NCBI GenBank assembly: GCA_017354895.1
Contig: CP071496.1
Span: 2,728,001 to 2,792,000, forward strand
Length of the DNA: 64,000 nt
Reading direction: 5' to 3'
DNA from: Podospora comata
Taxonomy: Eukaryota; Ascomycota; Sordariomycetes; Sordariales; Podosporaceae
Positions 36,426 to 47,293 of this stretch are shown one piece after another. The first letter of the stretch is position 1, and each line of letters begins with the position of its first letter. The notes under the pieces are model-generated. The model searched no databases, was not told where the DNA came from, and saw only the letters and a program-made list of their open reading frames with translations. The position numbers were made by a program, and so were the translations under genes.

Positions 36426-37672
36426 GGCTGAAAATGACGTCGGCTACCGATGCCGGGACTTTTTTTTTCTGAGCAAAAAGGGAGCTTGGGGAGAAACAAA
36501 CAGCTCGAGAGTGAAACCTCGACGACGAAAAAAAAAGTTTCAAACCGACGATGCACTGTTCAATCGTACGATGACGGAATAGTTTGCTCAGGCCGGAATG
36601 AAACTCAATCAACTACGGAAAACTAGGCTCATTTTGCGCATCTGGCTTAAAATGTTTTGACCATCAACTTTTTCCCAGCTCCTCGATTGCTTGCCGGCCC
36701 CTCCCACGAGCAAATGGTGTGCAGGACAATTGTTTTACCCCTCGTTGCCCTCAAGCTCGGGATTTAGCGATGTGGGGGGGTGCCAAAACGGCAGGGGTCG
36801 GATGCCGCTACCGGGAGATGGATGGACCGGGGGACGGCTGGACGTTTGGCCCAACCAGCGCCGGTTTTCCAGTTTTGATTCCAGCCAGTGGACGACAGCC
36901 GATGGCTGAAGATTGTACTGCGCTCTCACCGCAGAATGCAGTTGGAAATGTGAGGTCAATGTGTGAGGTTGAACTAAGCACAGACAGACGGCACGCGCCG
37001 TGATGGGATTGAGATACGAAGACCCTGATCCGAAACAAGCTTGTTTCCCCAACTTGTACCCCCGAAACCCCCAGATTTCGGGAGCACGATACATCTTGTC
37101 AGCCGGAGCACTCGGATGAAGGCTCATCCTGGCCTCTTTCGACGCTTTCGAGACCACATGCGCCCCAGCTCGCAGCTGCGCTTCCCCATAGCTCACGCCA
37201 TGTCTTTGTCGAGCTTTGTCTTCGTTAAAGGGTCTCGGGCTGGACAACGGAGCGCGATTCAGTGTCGGTTCCATGTCGCCCCAGACCGGCCCCCAGAAAG
37301 CCGCGATGCCAAGCTCTCGGCCGTCAGTTTGACTGGCAAGCCCGTTGCCATGGGCCGGGATGCTCTGGGGTTTGGTGGGCGGACCGGGGGTGGGTTCGGT
37401 GGGTTTTGAGTGGGCGTTCCTGGGCCCCTGGCCCTGCCGTGGCGCTTGTCGGATTTTCGTGGGAGAAAGCGACTGCGGGACAACCTTAGTCCTCCTTCAC
37501 CCCACTCCCGAATCGGGGGAACTTGGAGATGCTGAAGCTGCCGCGACGGCTGTCCGATCAGGAGCGGCGGGGAAAATGACACCACAAGGGGCTTCACATC
37601 CTATCACATTGCCTGGATATGCAATATGGCAAAGGATGCTTGACATAGAGGCGAGATTTCCCAGATCATTTG

Positions 37673-37678
37673 TATATT
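37673..37678 (+). promoter_or_regulatory. Probable TATA box of the dioxygenase gene
   Basis: TATATT lies 141 nt before the ATG and is followed by a C/T-rich leader, the usual layout of strongly expressed fungal genes. Inferred from position only. Confidence 0.45.
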
Positions 37679-37782
37679 AACCTCATCCCGTCTCTCCCTC
37701 TCTGCCACTTCCTCTTCCCCATCCTCATCCTCATCACATCCACACATCTCACTCCCAGATCTTCATCTAATTCACCAACCAC

Positions 37783-37812
37783 AACCAACCAACCAACCAA
37801 CCAACCACAACC
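37783..37812. repeat. CCAA tetranucleotide run in the 5' leader
   Basis: About six CCAA units directly before the dioxygenase ATG, probably within its 5' untranslated region and unstructured. Confidence 0.85.
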
Positions 37813-37818
37813 TTCACA

Positions 37819-38727
37819 ATGGCCTCCGACAAGCCCGCTCACCGTTTCGACCCCAACTTCACCAAGAATGTCATTGAGGGCATGGGTCCCGCCACCACCC
37901 CCCGCAACCGCGAGGTTCTCGGTGCTCTGATCCGCCACATCCACGACTTTGCTCGTGAGGTCGAGCTCACCGTCGACGAGTGGATGGAGGGTGTCAAGTT
38001 CGTCAACGCCCTTGGCGAGATCTACTACACCTCCAACAAGACCCGCAACGAGACCCACCGCATCTGCGACGTTCTCGGCCTCGAGTCCCTCGTCGATGAG
38101 ATCGCCCACAAGATCATCTCCGAGGGCGAGCTCGACCCTACCTCCTCCTCCATTCTCGGCCCCTTCTGGTCCCCCAACGCTCCCTTCCGTGAGCTCGGTG
38201 GTGAGATCTTCCAGGACGGCGTTCCCCCCAACGGCCGCGTCACCAAGATGCACGGTGTGATCCGCGACATCATCACCGGCCAGCCCATCCCCGGCGCCGT
38301 CTTCGACATCTGGCAAGCCTCCGCCAACGGCAAGTACGACTTCCAGGACCCCGAGAACCAGACCCCCAACAACCTCCGTGGCAAGTTCCGCGCCAACGAG
38401 AAGGGCGAGTACTGGTTCTACTGCCTCCACCCCACCGCCTACTCCCTCCCCCGCGATGGCCCCTCGTGGCAGCTCCTCTCCCTCATGGACCGCCACCCCA
38501 TGCGCCCCGCCCACATCCACATCATGGTCACCCACCCCGACTACCAGGGCTGCACCACCCAGCTCTACCCCAACGACGACCCCTGGGTCAAGTCCGACAC
38601 CGTCTTCGCCGTCAAGGACGACCTCGTTGTCGACTTCCAGCCCATCAAGGAGAAGGACCCCAAGGCCGTCCTCGAGCTCGAGTACAACGTCAACCTTGCT
38701 CCCAAGGGCTACAAGGGCAAGATCTAA
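37819..38727 (+). CDS. Intradiol ring-cleavage dioxygenase (probable protocatechuate 3,4-dioxygenase, PrcA type)
   Basis: An intronless gene of 302 aa. The N-terminal helical Dioxygenase_N domain (about residues 20-105, [20 protein letters not shown]) is that of catechol/hydroxyquinol 1,2-dioxygenases. The catalytic beta-sandwich follows. The Fe(III) ligands are visible as Y173 (GKYDF), Y208 (AYSLPRDGP), H232 and H234 (RPAHIHIMV). By sequence class it could act on catechol, hydroxyquinol or protocatechuate; fungal PrcA enzymes for protocatechuate belong to this same class. Divergent placement beside the carboxymuconate cyclase favours protocatechuate, giving 3-carboxy-cis,cis-muconate. Codons are strongly C-ending, suggesting high expression. 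Cytosolic. Confidence 0.9.
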   Translation: MASDKPAHRFDPNFTKNVIEGMGPATTPRNREVLGALIRHIHDFAREVELTVDEWMEGVKFVNALGEIYYTSNKTRNETHRICDVLGLESLVDEIAHKIISEGELDPTSSSILGPFWSPNAPFRELGGEIFQDGVPPNGRVTKMHGVIRDIITGQPIPGAVFDIWQASANGKYDFQDPENQTPNNLRGKFRANEKGEYWFYCLHPTAYSLPRDGPSWQLLSLMDRHPMRPAHIHIMVTHPDYQGCTTQLYPNDDPWVKSDTVFAVKDDLVVDFQPIKEKDPKAVLELEYNVNLAPKGYKGKI

Positions 38728-40398
38728 ATGGTCGATGCCTTGTTTGGTACTGATGAGATGATTATGAGATGAGAAACACTTTCAACCTGTACATAGTTTT
38801 TTCTTTATGTTTTTCACCACACACACATGTCACATCGTATATTTATACCCTGTATCTTGAGCCTTGCCGGCCAGCTGGTTGAGGCGAGCGGCATAAAAAG
38901 GGAGGACATGCATTCGGTTATCGTTATGGTTTGGTAGCTTTTTTTTTCTTCCTCTTTCGGTTAAATGAAAAGAAATGAAACAAACAAACTGTGCCTTCCT
39001 TGCTGCTGTGAATGGTGTGAATGCCTTGCTGATGCGACTATGATATCTTGACACAAAACTTCTTTGACATTTATGTTTGACCATCAAGCCAACCCTTAAG
39101 ACGGGGAGTGCTCAACCATCAATGCAACCTGACCACTTACACAGAGTTGAATCGATCACTCAGGGGACCCAAAGTTGAGCTGACCCACTTGCAAATAGTT
39201 GAGCTGACCACTTACAAGATGTTGACCCGACCGCTCACCAGGCAATAGACGACATGACCATGTCACAGTCAAATACTGACACAACCAAAAGGAACCTTTG
39301 ACACACCATCTGCGACCACTGTCTTTAGCGAAAAGTTGTGACGATGCACCTCATGACACGCATGTCGAATCGACCGCTCAGGGATGATGAGCTGAGCTGA
39401 CCACTTGCAAACAGTCGAGCTGACCATTCAGGGGGGATGAAGTTGACTTGGCCACTTACAAGATATCACCACTCAGCAACAAAACCCCATACACAACATC
39501 AGACGTCAAATCAAGCTATCATCTATCCATGACCCCCAATGCAAACCTCCGACCTCAACCTCACCTCCTTCCCCATGCCTGCGACCACTCCCCGGCAGTA
39601 AAATTCTGCCATGACACACAATGACAATTCGGGAATGTCAAAGTTGACCTGGCCACCCCCTAAAACCTGATCCAACCGGCCCCCTACTACCAACAGCCAT
39701 CATGTCAGAGTCCGAGACCGGGAGGCGCAATACAATATCCGTGATAATCCTGTTGACCTTCTCAAATACTCTCCTGACCATGTTACTTACCAAATGGGAG
39801 CTTTGAGAGTCACCTGGTCGATCCCTTCCAACTGACCTGACCACTCCACTCAACATTACCTGACCACTCCCTGGCTGCTAACACAACCACAGTCATATGT
39901 CAACATGATCAGCAAAAACTTTCATTTGTGATACTCCAAAATGGACATCGATGGTGGGAATGATCATTGTCAGGATCGAGTTTGTATGTGCACACGCAGA
40001 GTTGGGAGGAGCATCTCGACATAAGTGTGTCAAGAGTTGACCCGACTACTTCAAGGAAGTTAAAGCTGAACTGAACATTCAGGCGTTTTGAAGCTGACCC
40101 GACCACTTTGATGACAGGAACTCACCCAAAATATTCTCACCCGGAAGGAGACTGCACATAACCATTCCATATAACTCTGTATTAATGATCCATCTCCATT
40201 CATCATCATGATCGGCTGTCCTCATATCTACGTGAAAAGAAACGGACGTGTCCCATATCCCGGCTTATATCATCAAAGCCCCCAGTCATTGTGTCCCATA
40301 TCCTCCTTCCTTCGTCAAAATCATCAACCCACCGCGCCAGCGATGAGACCCAAAAATAAAAATAGAGATCATGAAACGAATCATGTGCATCATGTACA
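38728..40398. other. Gene-poor spacer with degenerate repeats
   Basis: 1.7 kb with no supported gene. The first 350 bases are the dioxygenase 3' flank; most of the rest carries the TGACCACT-type repeats listed separately. Confidence 0.6.
39120..40112. repeat. Degenerate repeat field, core (A)GTTGA-x-CTGACCACT
   Basis: At least a dozen imperfect copies of GTTGAGCTGACCACTTACAA or GTTGACCTGGCCAC occur, e.g. at 39127, 39175, 39200, 39221, 39391, 39415, 39440, 39642, 39831, 39858, 40036 and 40093. Two longer copies of about 70 bp (39146-39220 and 39364-39430) align end to end, and many of their differences are C/T or A/G transitions. Confidence 0.65.
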
Positions 40399-42080
40399 TT
40401 AGAGTGAGGATGCCTCCGTTGCTGTGTCCGTGAGGTTTGTCAAATCCGTGGAATCCGTGTTGTTGGCGTCGAACTTTGATGCCAACTCTGACGGCATGAC
40501 ATAATCCCCGAAGGCATCAACAGTGATAGAGAACTGCGTTGTCAAATCGCCATATGAGGACACCAAAAAGCCGATGGCCTCACCAAAAGCCAACAGCCCA
40601 AAGTTTCGGAGCATCGAAGGTGGCATTCCGTATGATCCCAGTACCAGCGAGGCCGAGGGACAGACAAGAAACGGCCACCAGCTTTTTGTCGTTGCGGTCT
40701 TGAACATTGATTCGTTAACGGTCAAGGCGGCAGTGGCGGTTTCTTCAAGGGCATCCAATATTTCGTTCGTAATGTTTTTTGCTTGCTTGAGCATGGATGT
40801 ATGGTCCTCAACCTCGTCGGACAGCTTCTCGGTGGCGGCAAGGATGCGATCAACTCCTTGTTCAAGGGCATCCTGACGCTGGGCCAATGCAACGGCTTGT
40901 TGATTTTGGAATTGCTATTAAAGTTAGCGATCCAGTCAACGTAGCACGATGGGGGGTCCCTCACAATTTGCTGGCTCAGTGAGGCGGATGAGGCCATCGC
41001 AGTTGAGACGATGTCTATCAAGGCACCCATGCCGTCATTGACCCTTTTGGTCTGTTGGAGCGAGGTCTCATGAGCATGGGCCGCTCGGGAGCTACCATCG
41101 AGAACATTTGCGAAGAGAAGACCCAGTAGCTTCTGAAGACCTTCCGCATTCTCGAGACTGTCCTGCATAGATTCGGTGGCCTTTCGCATCGCAAAGTCGA
41201 GATCACCCGAGAGGTAGCTCTCAAGCCTCGACAGGCCTTCTCCTAACTCATCTACCTTGGGCGCGAGTCGGTCAAGGTTCTCCATAGATTGCCGGGCACG
41301 GTTATCGAGGTCGTCCACCCGTTTCTGCAGCTCGGCTTCGACGCCGTCGGTAAGTTTGGCAATGACCCGGGTAAGACGCTGGTACAGCAAGATGTTTTGG
41401 TCTGCCAGAGGTTAGCTGCCAAAACTCTCCAAACTTGCTCTATATCTTCTTACCCTTCTCATTATCCGCCCTTGCCGCCTCGCAGAACCTCAATGCTTTA
41501 TGACGATAGCTCACCCACGTGCTCCAAGCTGCATCCGAAGCTGCCAGCGCCGACAAACACAGTCCAATCTCCGAAGGCGTGACATGAAGCTGAGGTTCGC
41601 TCCGCATCGCAATTTGGGTCAAGGATGGCTCACGAAACTTAGTGCATTCGTTTGGTATCTTGAAGTTGCCCCTCTCTAGATCGCAAATCGCCAAGCTAGC
41701 CGCGTAAGAGTCGACGAAATCTCGCAGTTGCCGGCCACTGTCAGTCAGCATTGTAGCTTCATTCTTCCCATCCACCAATTCGCAGTTGTTGACGAGTAGG
41801 CGGGCTGCCACGCGATGGCATAGCGGTTCCGATTCCATCTCTTGGAGCTCGTTCAGCGCCCTTGTGTAAATGTCTGAGTGTCTTGAGTCTTGCTGCGAAA
41901 GTGCAGAGCGGCGTTCATTTGTATCAACTGCTGCTGTATCACTGTTGGCCCTCCGTATGGAGGCGAGTCTCCAAAAGTAAACTTACGAGCACTCGGCCTT
42001 CTCTCGGCCCTCCATCCAAATCCATCGACCCACGGTAAGAGCACCGTAAGTACCACCAAACCGGTCTTCATTTTTAGCAT
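40399..42080 (-). CDS. KAR5: Nuclear membrane fusion protein KAR5/Tht1 (karyogamy)
   Basis: Four exons (42080-41987, 41933-41454, 41401-40965, 40914-40399) encode 508 aa. A signal peptide ([19 protein letters not shown]) targets the ER/nuclear envelope. A lumenal Cys-rich domain follows ([19 protein letters not shown], then [15 protein letters not shown] and [17 protein letters not shown]), the hallmark of the Kar5/Tht1/Brambleberry family. Long coiled-coil stretches occupy the middle (about residues 195-400). Two hydrophobic segments near the C-terminus (about 416-433 and 438-459, [19 protein letters not shown] then [18 protein letters not shown]) anchor it. The family drives fusion of outer nuclear membranes after gamete fusion, so expression is expected in the sexual phase. 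The second Met of exon 1 (at 42071) is an equally possible start. Confidence 0.88.
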
Positions 42081-43342
42081 GGTATCGAAAGCGTTGAGGG
42101 ATGCGCGAAAGAATATCGGTTGTCAAATTGACGGAACGTGAGAAATGGCGCAGAGACTGTTACCTGCTGCGGGTTTGACGGGAGAAAGAAAAGAGGATGG
42201 TCATCAAGTGTTGGAGGTTATGGGTGAAATTCTGAATTTTAGGAGTGAAGAGTGGAAGGTGCGAGGGAGGCTGGAAATAATTTCAGACAACCTCCTTCCT
42301 GCTCCAGTGGCAATGATGTAATGGTTGTAATCAAGTGATTATAGATAATTCAGATAAGCGGAAAGGCGCTGATTTTCCTGAGAGCAAGTAAAATTCCATT
42401 GTCTTCGTGGGTCAAGAGCAGAGGCTGCTTGGATGGTCTGTCTATGGCAGTCTTACCCGCATTATCAGCAAGATTCAAGGGTATTCTCCAAATAATAGGG
42501 CCGTTCGCCTCACTGGTAGCCAGCTGGGTAAGAATATCAGGTTGAAATCCTCTTTGTCCTCAAACCATGAAAATATATGCTCTTGTGGAAGGGCCTATGA
42601 TGGAAAACATGCCTTGCGAACATACTCCGCACTTTCTGGTCAACCCGCCTCCAGTATTATTCAAGATACCTAACATATATCATGTCAAATGATATTATGA
42701 CAGGGCCACTGGCAGTGCTCTTGTTGTTTCTCCTGTATGCGGATGCCCATGGCGTTCCAGAGGGGGCTGCATCCTCCAACATGCCATTGTCTGATAGCAA
42801 GCGACTATCCCTAGACATATCATTATTCTTATCTCCCTTCAATTGAGAACATCCCCAAAGGACCCGATAATTTCCCCGGTGCAGCGTTTGTAAGGGTTGG
42901 AGTGCCAGCACGCGATATGAGTCCTCATCCAAGACGGGGTGAAAAGAACGCCAAGTTGACACCAAAACAATGAAGTCAAGCCGGGTTTAAAGTTATCATG
43001 ACCATATGACATTGGGAGAGTTCCAACGAGAAGAAACATCAACAATTTACTCGTTCTTCCATAAAAGGCTTACACTTTTGATGCCCCTGAGGTTGACCTG
43101 TCGTTGTCTTGCTGACTCATCAACCGTACCTGCCAGCCGCCCCACCACACCACTCCAAAGCTCCCGCGGTCCGTGCTCCAATCTTTTTATCAAAAGCGAT
43201 TTCCACCTCCCAGCGCCGGCAGCCAGCCCACTCCCCGACGCCGCCCCCAGCTTCCGAGCTCCGCGACACTTTGCGCGCGCATTCACTCCCTCCATCCCTC
43301 CTCCCCCTGAACCCCCACGGCGAGGTCTCCCAATCGCCCAAA
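42081..43342. other. Divergent intergenic region KAR5 / uL6m
   Basis: 1.26 kb. Contains both promoters; no ORF with a domain was seen. The GC-rich last 250 bases are probably the leader of the ribosomal-protein gene. Confidence 0.5.
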
Positions 43343-44264
43343 ATGCTCGCCTCCAACACCACCAGACGAGCACTCGCCTCGTGCTCCTCCTCCTCGACAG
43401 CCACCGCAGTCCTCCCCAGCTTCCTCGTACCAGCTCTTCAGACCAGTGCGCCCCGACGAACATTCTCCGCCACAGCGAACCGGCCGTCAAAGTTGGGGAG
43501 GAATCCAATCTCTATCCCTCCCGGAGTAGAGCTTCAAGTGGGGGATCTGTTCGTCAAGAAGGATGTGACCACCTACCTGCAAACCAAGAAGAGGAAGGTG
43601 GTCGTGAAGGGGCCATTGGGTGAGATTTACCTGGAAAAAGAATGATTGAGAGAACTGGGATTTGCAAAGTGGGAGGAGAGGGGCTGACATGTCAATCTGT
43701 GGGGGAATCAACAGGCCAACTGGAGCTCGACATCCCCTCCTTCGTCAAACTCGACCACGACGCCGAGGGCAGGAAAGCAGTCTTGACCGTGGAAGACAAG
43801 GAGCAAAAGAAGCAAATGGAGATGTGGGGTATGCTTTCCCCCCATTACCCATCCAAAAGGGAAAAGAAACGCTGACTTGGGACGAAAAATTCACAGGTAC
43901 AACCTGGTCCTACCTCAACAACTACATCATGGGCGTATCAGAAGGCCACACTGCCGTCCTCCGCCTCGTCGGTATCGGTTACAGAGCCACAGTCGAGCCC
44001 CGTCCCGCCCTCGAAGAGTACCCCGGCCAGCAGTTCGTCTGCCTCAAGCTCGGTTTCTCCCACCCCGTCGAGATGGGCCTCCCCCTCGGCATGAAGGCCA
44101 GTGCGCCCCAACCAACCCGCGTCCTCCTCGAGGGTATCGACAAGGAGCAAATCATGTCCTTTGCCGCCAAAATCAGGAGGTGGAGAGTGCCTGAGCCGTA
44201 CAAGGGGAAGGGCATTTTCATTAATGATGAAACGATCAAGCTCAAGGCAAAGAAGATCAAATAA
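43343..44264 (+). CDS. MRPL6: Mitochondrial large-subunit ribosomal protein uL6m
   Basis: Three exons (43343-43619, 43715-43828, 43897-44264) encode 252 aa. The start ATG at 43343 gives a mitochondrial presequence rich in Ser/Arg (MLASNTTRRALASCSSSS to RRTFSATANR). The L6 domain follows in two halves: SKLGRNPISIPPGVEL and VVVKGPLG, then IMGVSEGHTAVLRLVGIGYRA. It ends with the L6 signature region RRWRVPEPYKGKGIF and the tail KLKAKKIK. It binds the large-subunit rRNA near the factor-binding site of the mitoribosome. The frame of exon 1 also opens upstream, but without a better ATG. Confidence 0.95.
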
Positions 44265-44429
44265 ATGATGCGCCATCAGGAGAAAAAAAGGGGCATCTGT
44301 GTACATCTAGCAGTAGTATTCACCATTGGATTCTTGGTGAGTTGTATGATCGTGTGGCCTGTATCTGTGCCATAAGAACTTGTACATTTACTTCAGACGT
44401 TTTTTTCTGCTTTTTTCCCTTGCCATGCT

Positions 44430-45656
44430 TTATTTTACACCCAGGACCTCTTGAACGACGCTCAGGACTTGGCTGTGAACAGCCTTTGGCGCAGCAATGA
44501 CACCGCTGTTGGTGGCCAACGTCCTCCCCACGCCAAAATTCAGACGGTTACCCTTGATATCGGTTACCTGGCCGCCAGCTTCCCTCACAATCAAATCACC
44601 AGCAGCGTGATCCCAGATCTTCTCCTGGTATGTCTTGGAAGTCGGCAAACGCAGGTAGATATCTCCCGCGCCTCTGGCAATAGACCCGTACTTGGCCTGC
44701 GAGTCCATTCTCACACTCTGCTTGGTAATCCCCAGCTTCTGCGCAATCTGCGCCGACTCGCTCTGGTTCGAGTGTCCCGCCTCGACGCTCTCGCAAAAGC
44801 TTGCGTTGGACATGTCGGTAAGAGGCTTCATAGAGATGCTCCTCCCCTCAGCCAGGGCACCGACCTTGAGAGGTCTGCTCGTTGCGCCCTGTCCAATAAC
44901 CGCAGAAAAAAGCACACCCCTCCCTTCGTCGTCGGTAGCATTAGCCCCGATATCGGCCGTCAAAGGCGCCGCATCGTCAACCGGCAAGTTAGGACACCCA
45001 ATCGCGCCCACTTTGACATCCCCGTCCTCTAGCAGGGCAAGGCAAACGGCGTATTGCCCCCCTCTCAAAAAACCCTTGGTGCCATCAATTGGATCAATAG
45101 TCCAGACCCTCCCTACTTTTCCACCTTTGCTGTTTCCTTGGTCGATGATATCAAGCATTGCATCCGCATCCTTGATCCCGCCTCCCAAAAGCCCCTCAGC
45201 AGCGACGTCATCCAAGCTGGTAGTGCGGACAAGCTCCCAGATTTGATCGCGGAGGGGAGGGTTGGCGCGGAGCTCGGTGGCCTCTTCCTCGGCGACGATT
45301 TCGTCGTGGGGGAAGTTGTGCTTGAGGGCGGAGATGATCAGGGCTTGGGCGCCGAAGTCGCCGATGGTGACGGGGGAGGCGTCGTCTTTGGAGACGGTTC
45401 CTTTGGAGGTCTCGTGGAAGACGCGTTTGGTGAGGATGGAGGCGCGTTGGACGGCTAGCTGGGCGATTTCGAGCTCGCGGGAGTAGAGGGACGTCATTTT
45501 GGCGAGGTTTGGGGTGGTGGATTGGGAGCGGAGGTGGGAGAGGATGAGGGTGAGGCGGGGGGTTATGGAGGGGATGAAGGCCGCCAGGATGAGGATTAGG
45601 AGAGAGGTGAGTAACAAGAGAGGAAGACGGGGTTTATGAGAGGGATCACGAGGCAT
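44430..45656 (-). CDS. MET22: 3'(2'),5'-bisphosphate nucleotidase, Hal2/Met22 type
   Basis: A single exon of 408 aa. It is an inositol-monophosphatase-fold enzyme with metal sites at EEE (about 123-125), DPIDGT (188-193) and WDHAAGD (348-354). It hydrolyses 3'-phosphoadenosine 5'-phosphate to AMP in sulfate assimilation and is the sodium/lithium-sensitive Hal2 target in yeast. The annotated ATG at 45656 adds 53 residues with a hydrophobic helix (LLLLTSLLILILAAFIPSI, about 13-31) not present in yeast Met22. Met54 (ATG at 45497, MTSLYSRELEIAQLAV) is where yeast-type proteins begin. Either two isoforms exist (membrane-anchored and soluble), or the longer frame is 5' leader. It converges with the uL6m gene, 165 bp apart. 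Confidence 0.93.
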   Translation of the reverse strand: MPRDPSHKPRLPLLLLTSLLILILAAFIPSITPRLTLILSHLRSQSTTPNLAKMTSLYSRELEIAQLAVQRASILTKRVFHETSKGTVSKDDASPVTIGDFGAQALIISALKHNFPHDEIVAEEEATELRANPPLRDQIWELVRTTSLDDVAAEGLLGGGIKDADAMLDIIDQGNSKGGKVGRVWTIDPIDGTKGFLRGGQYAVCLALLEDGDVKVGAIGCPNLPVDDAAPLTADIGANATDDEGRGVLFSAVIGQGATSRPLKVGALAEGRSISMKPLTDMSNASFCESVEAGHSNQSESAQIAQKLGITKQSVRMDSQAKYGSIARGAGDIYLRLPTSKTYQEKIWDHAAGDLIVREAGGQVTDIKGNRLNFGVGRTLATNSGVIAAPKAVHSQVLSVVQEVLGVK

Positions 45657-46269
45657 TAAACAGAGTGAAGACTCAGAGAAGTTTGCCCACGCTCTTGGGG
45701 ATCGCGTTAGGTAAGATGGGTGGGTGGTAGGAGCTTGGAGGTGAGCACGCTTTCAGTGGGTAGGTTGCCCCGCATTATGTTGATATTGACGTCGTTCCTG
45801 AGCTGTTACCCCACACTTTGGCTGCAAAGTTGGGATCTAAACCTATGAGAGAGCCTAAAATAAGTGAAGCTAATGAGTTTCAAGGGGATTGGGATTTTGG
45901 ACCCCTTTCTTATCCTGAAATTTTCGACCGCAGTCATCCCAGTGTCTTTTGGCAGGAGCTCCCCGATGACGGAAGACCCTTGACCCACTCAACTCCCGAG
46001 GGCCCAAGCTCCTCAGCCAGCTCTCTTTCAACCTCATCGCATGACCGGAAGGAGAAGGGGGTTACATTCTGACGCTCTTTTGGACGCCTATATCGACTCA
46101 ATCACTTTGGAAAATGTATGTATCAGCTTCAAGGGCAGGCATGTATCTTTCTGAGATTTCTCATGTGCTAGGCCAGTGTCATCTAAACCCTAACCCTGAT
46201 TTCTACTCACCCCCTTTTTACCCCTATTTCGCCCCCGTTATTTTCCTTTTATCTTTAAAAATCTTCTCC
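45657..46269. other. Intergenic, start of the accessory region
   Basis: Hal2 promoter side and 3' flank of the membrane-protein gene. An 84-codon open frame at 45818-46072 without an ATG has protein-like composition but no match I recognise. CCCTAACCCT near 46187 is a two-unit telomere-like box. Confidence 0.45.
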
Positions 46270-47293
46270 CTATTTCCCACCATCGCTACTCCCAATCCTC
46301 GAGATTGCTTCTGGTACCTCCATCTCACAACACCCCAAATCCACATCCATCTCGACATACCCTCCATCAACATCCATCTCAACCCTCGGGGCAGGCCGTC
46401 CATCGATTTCCTGCGGTGGCAGACTTATTGACCTGCTGCCCATCTCTGTTGTGTCATCATGCTGTATCTCTATCTCTTCAATCCTTTTGTGTTGCTGGGA
46501 GTTCCTCTGAGACTTTCTATGCGGACGATGCCTCCGCCGGTAGAAATAGATAGCTAGAGCGATAAGAACAAGAAAGAAGAGCGAAGAGAGGATTCCGCCT
46601 ACGACCAGTGTTGGGCTTGGAGGAGGTGAAGCTGGAGGAGGGTCGTTGCTGGGCGAGGGAGGTTGAGTGGACGTCGTTATCTCAGTGCTGGTGAGCGAGG
46701 CAGATGGAGTGTTGCTGGTTCCCGGTAATGTGGGACTGGAGGTTTTTGAAGGCGTTTGGGAGTCAACATCTGTTGTCGACTTTGTGGTGGACTTTGTTTC
46801 GGTCTCTGGCAGTGACGATGATGATGACGCTGAAGACGTTTGGGTTTTATTTGGAGAAGTAGAAGCTCTATCTGTGGACGAAGACGTTCGCGTTGGCCGA
46901 GGAATGAAAGTGATTGTGCCAGCCTTCGACTCTGTAGTAGCTGGGAGGTTTTCTTTCCGTGTAGATGTATCAGGCGCTAGAGGAGAGTTGGATGCCGGTG
47001 GGGTTCCATTGCAGTAGGCCAGGTACCTCCCAAACACCGCGTCCAGCTGTTCATTGGCTCTCTGGTTGTCGTCGGGGACACATTCTTTACAGTCGGAATA
47101 TGTGGTTTGGAATGCTGACCCAGTCTCACAGAGTTCTGGGGACTCGCCCACCCTCAGTGCTTCGATGCGGGCGTTTTCTGCTTTCCTGTCAGCACACTGG
47201 AAGCGATAAAGACGGAATTACCATACCACAGCCTGGGTAGCATATATCTGGGACACTGGCTAGATTCTGCCTCTTTATGATTGATAGAACCAT
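46270..47293 (-). CDS. Cys-rich single-pass membrane protein, third family member
   Basis: Two exons, 47293-47227 and 47177-46270, give 324 aa. The intron is 49 nt (donor GTATGG, acceptor AAGCAG), at the same place and phase as in the copy at 8.6 kb. Exon 1 reads MVLSIIKRQNLASVPDICYP and ends GC. The extracellular part has PELC, YSDCKEC and YLAYCNG, then a Ser/Thr/Pro stalk of about 130 residues, a TM helix (about 213-235, GGILSSLFFLVLIALAIYF), RRR-HRPHRK, and a tail with APRVEMDVDGG, YVEMDVDLG and CCEMEV. The tail thus repeats an EMDV/EMEV motif also found in the other two copies. Similar Ser/Thr-stalk proteins are common at fungal surfaces. Function unknown. Confidence 0.8.

Larger units (their letters stand above)
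36426..37818. other. Shared promoter region of the aromatic-degradation pair
   Basis: Bidirectional 1.4-kb upstream region. No gene is supported, although open frames of 110-180 codons occur by chance in GC-rich sequence. An inducible regulator site is expected, but I could not identify a known palindrome. Confidence 0.5.

Noticed and set aside
46079-46153. Short plus-strand peptide containing DAYIDSIT, resembling DAYIDSKT of the 49.8-kb protein
   Set aside because: Only about eight residues match and nothing continues; likely chance, and too short to call a fossil.
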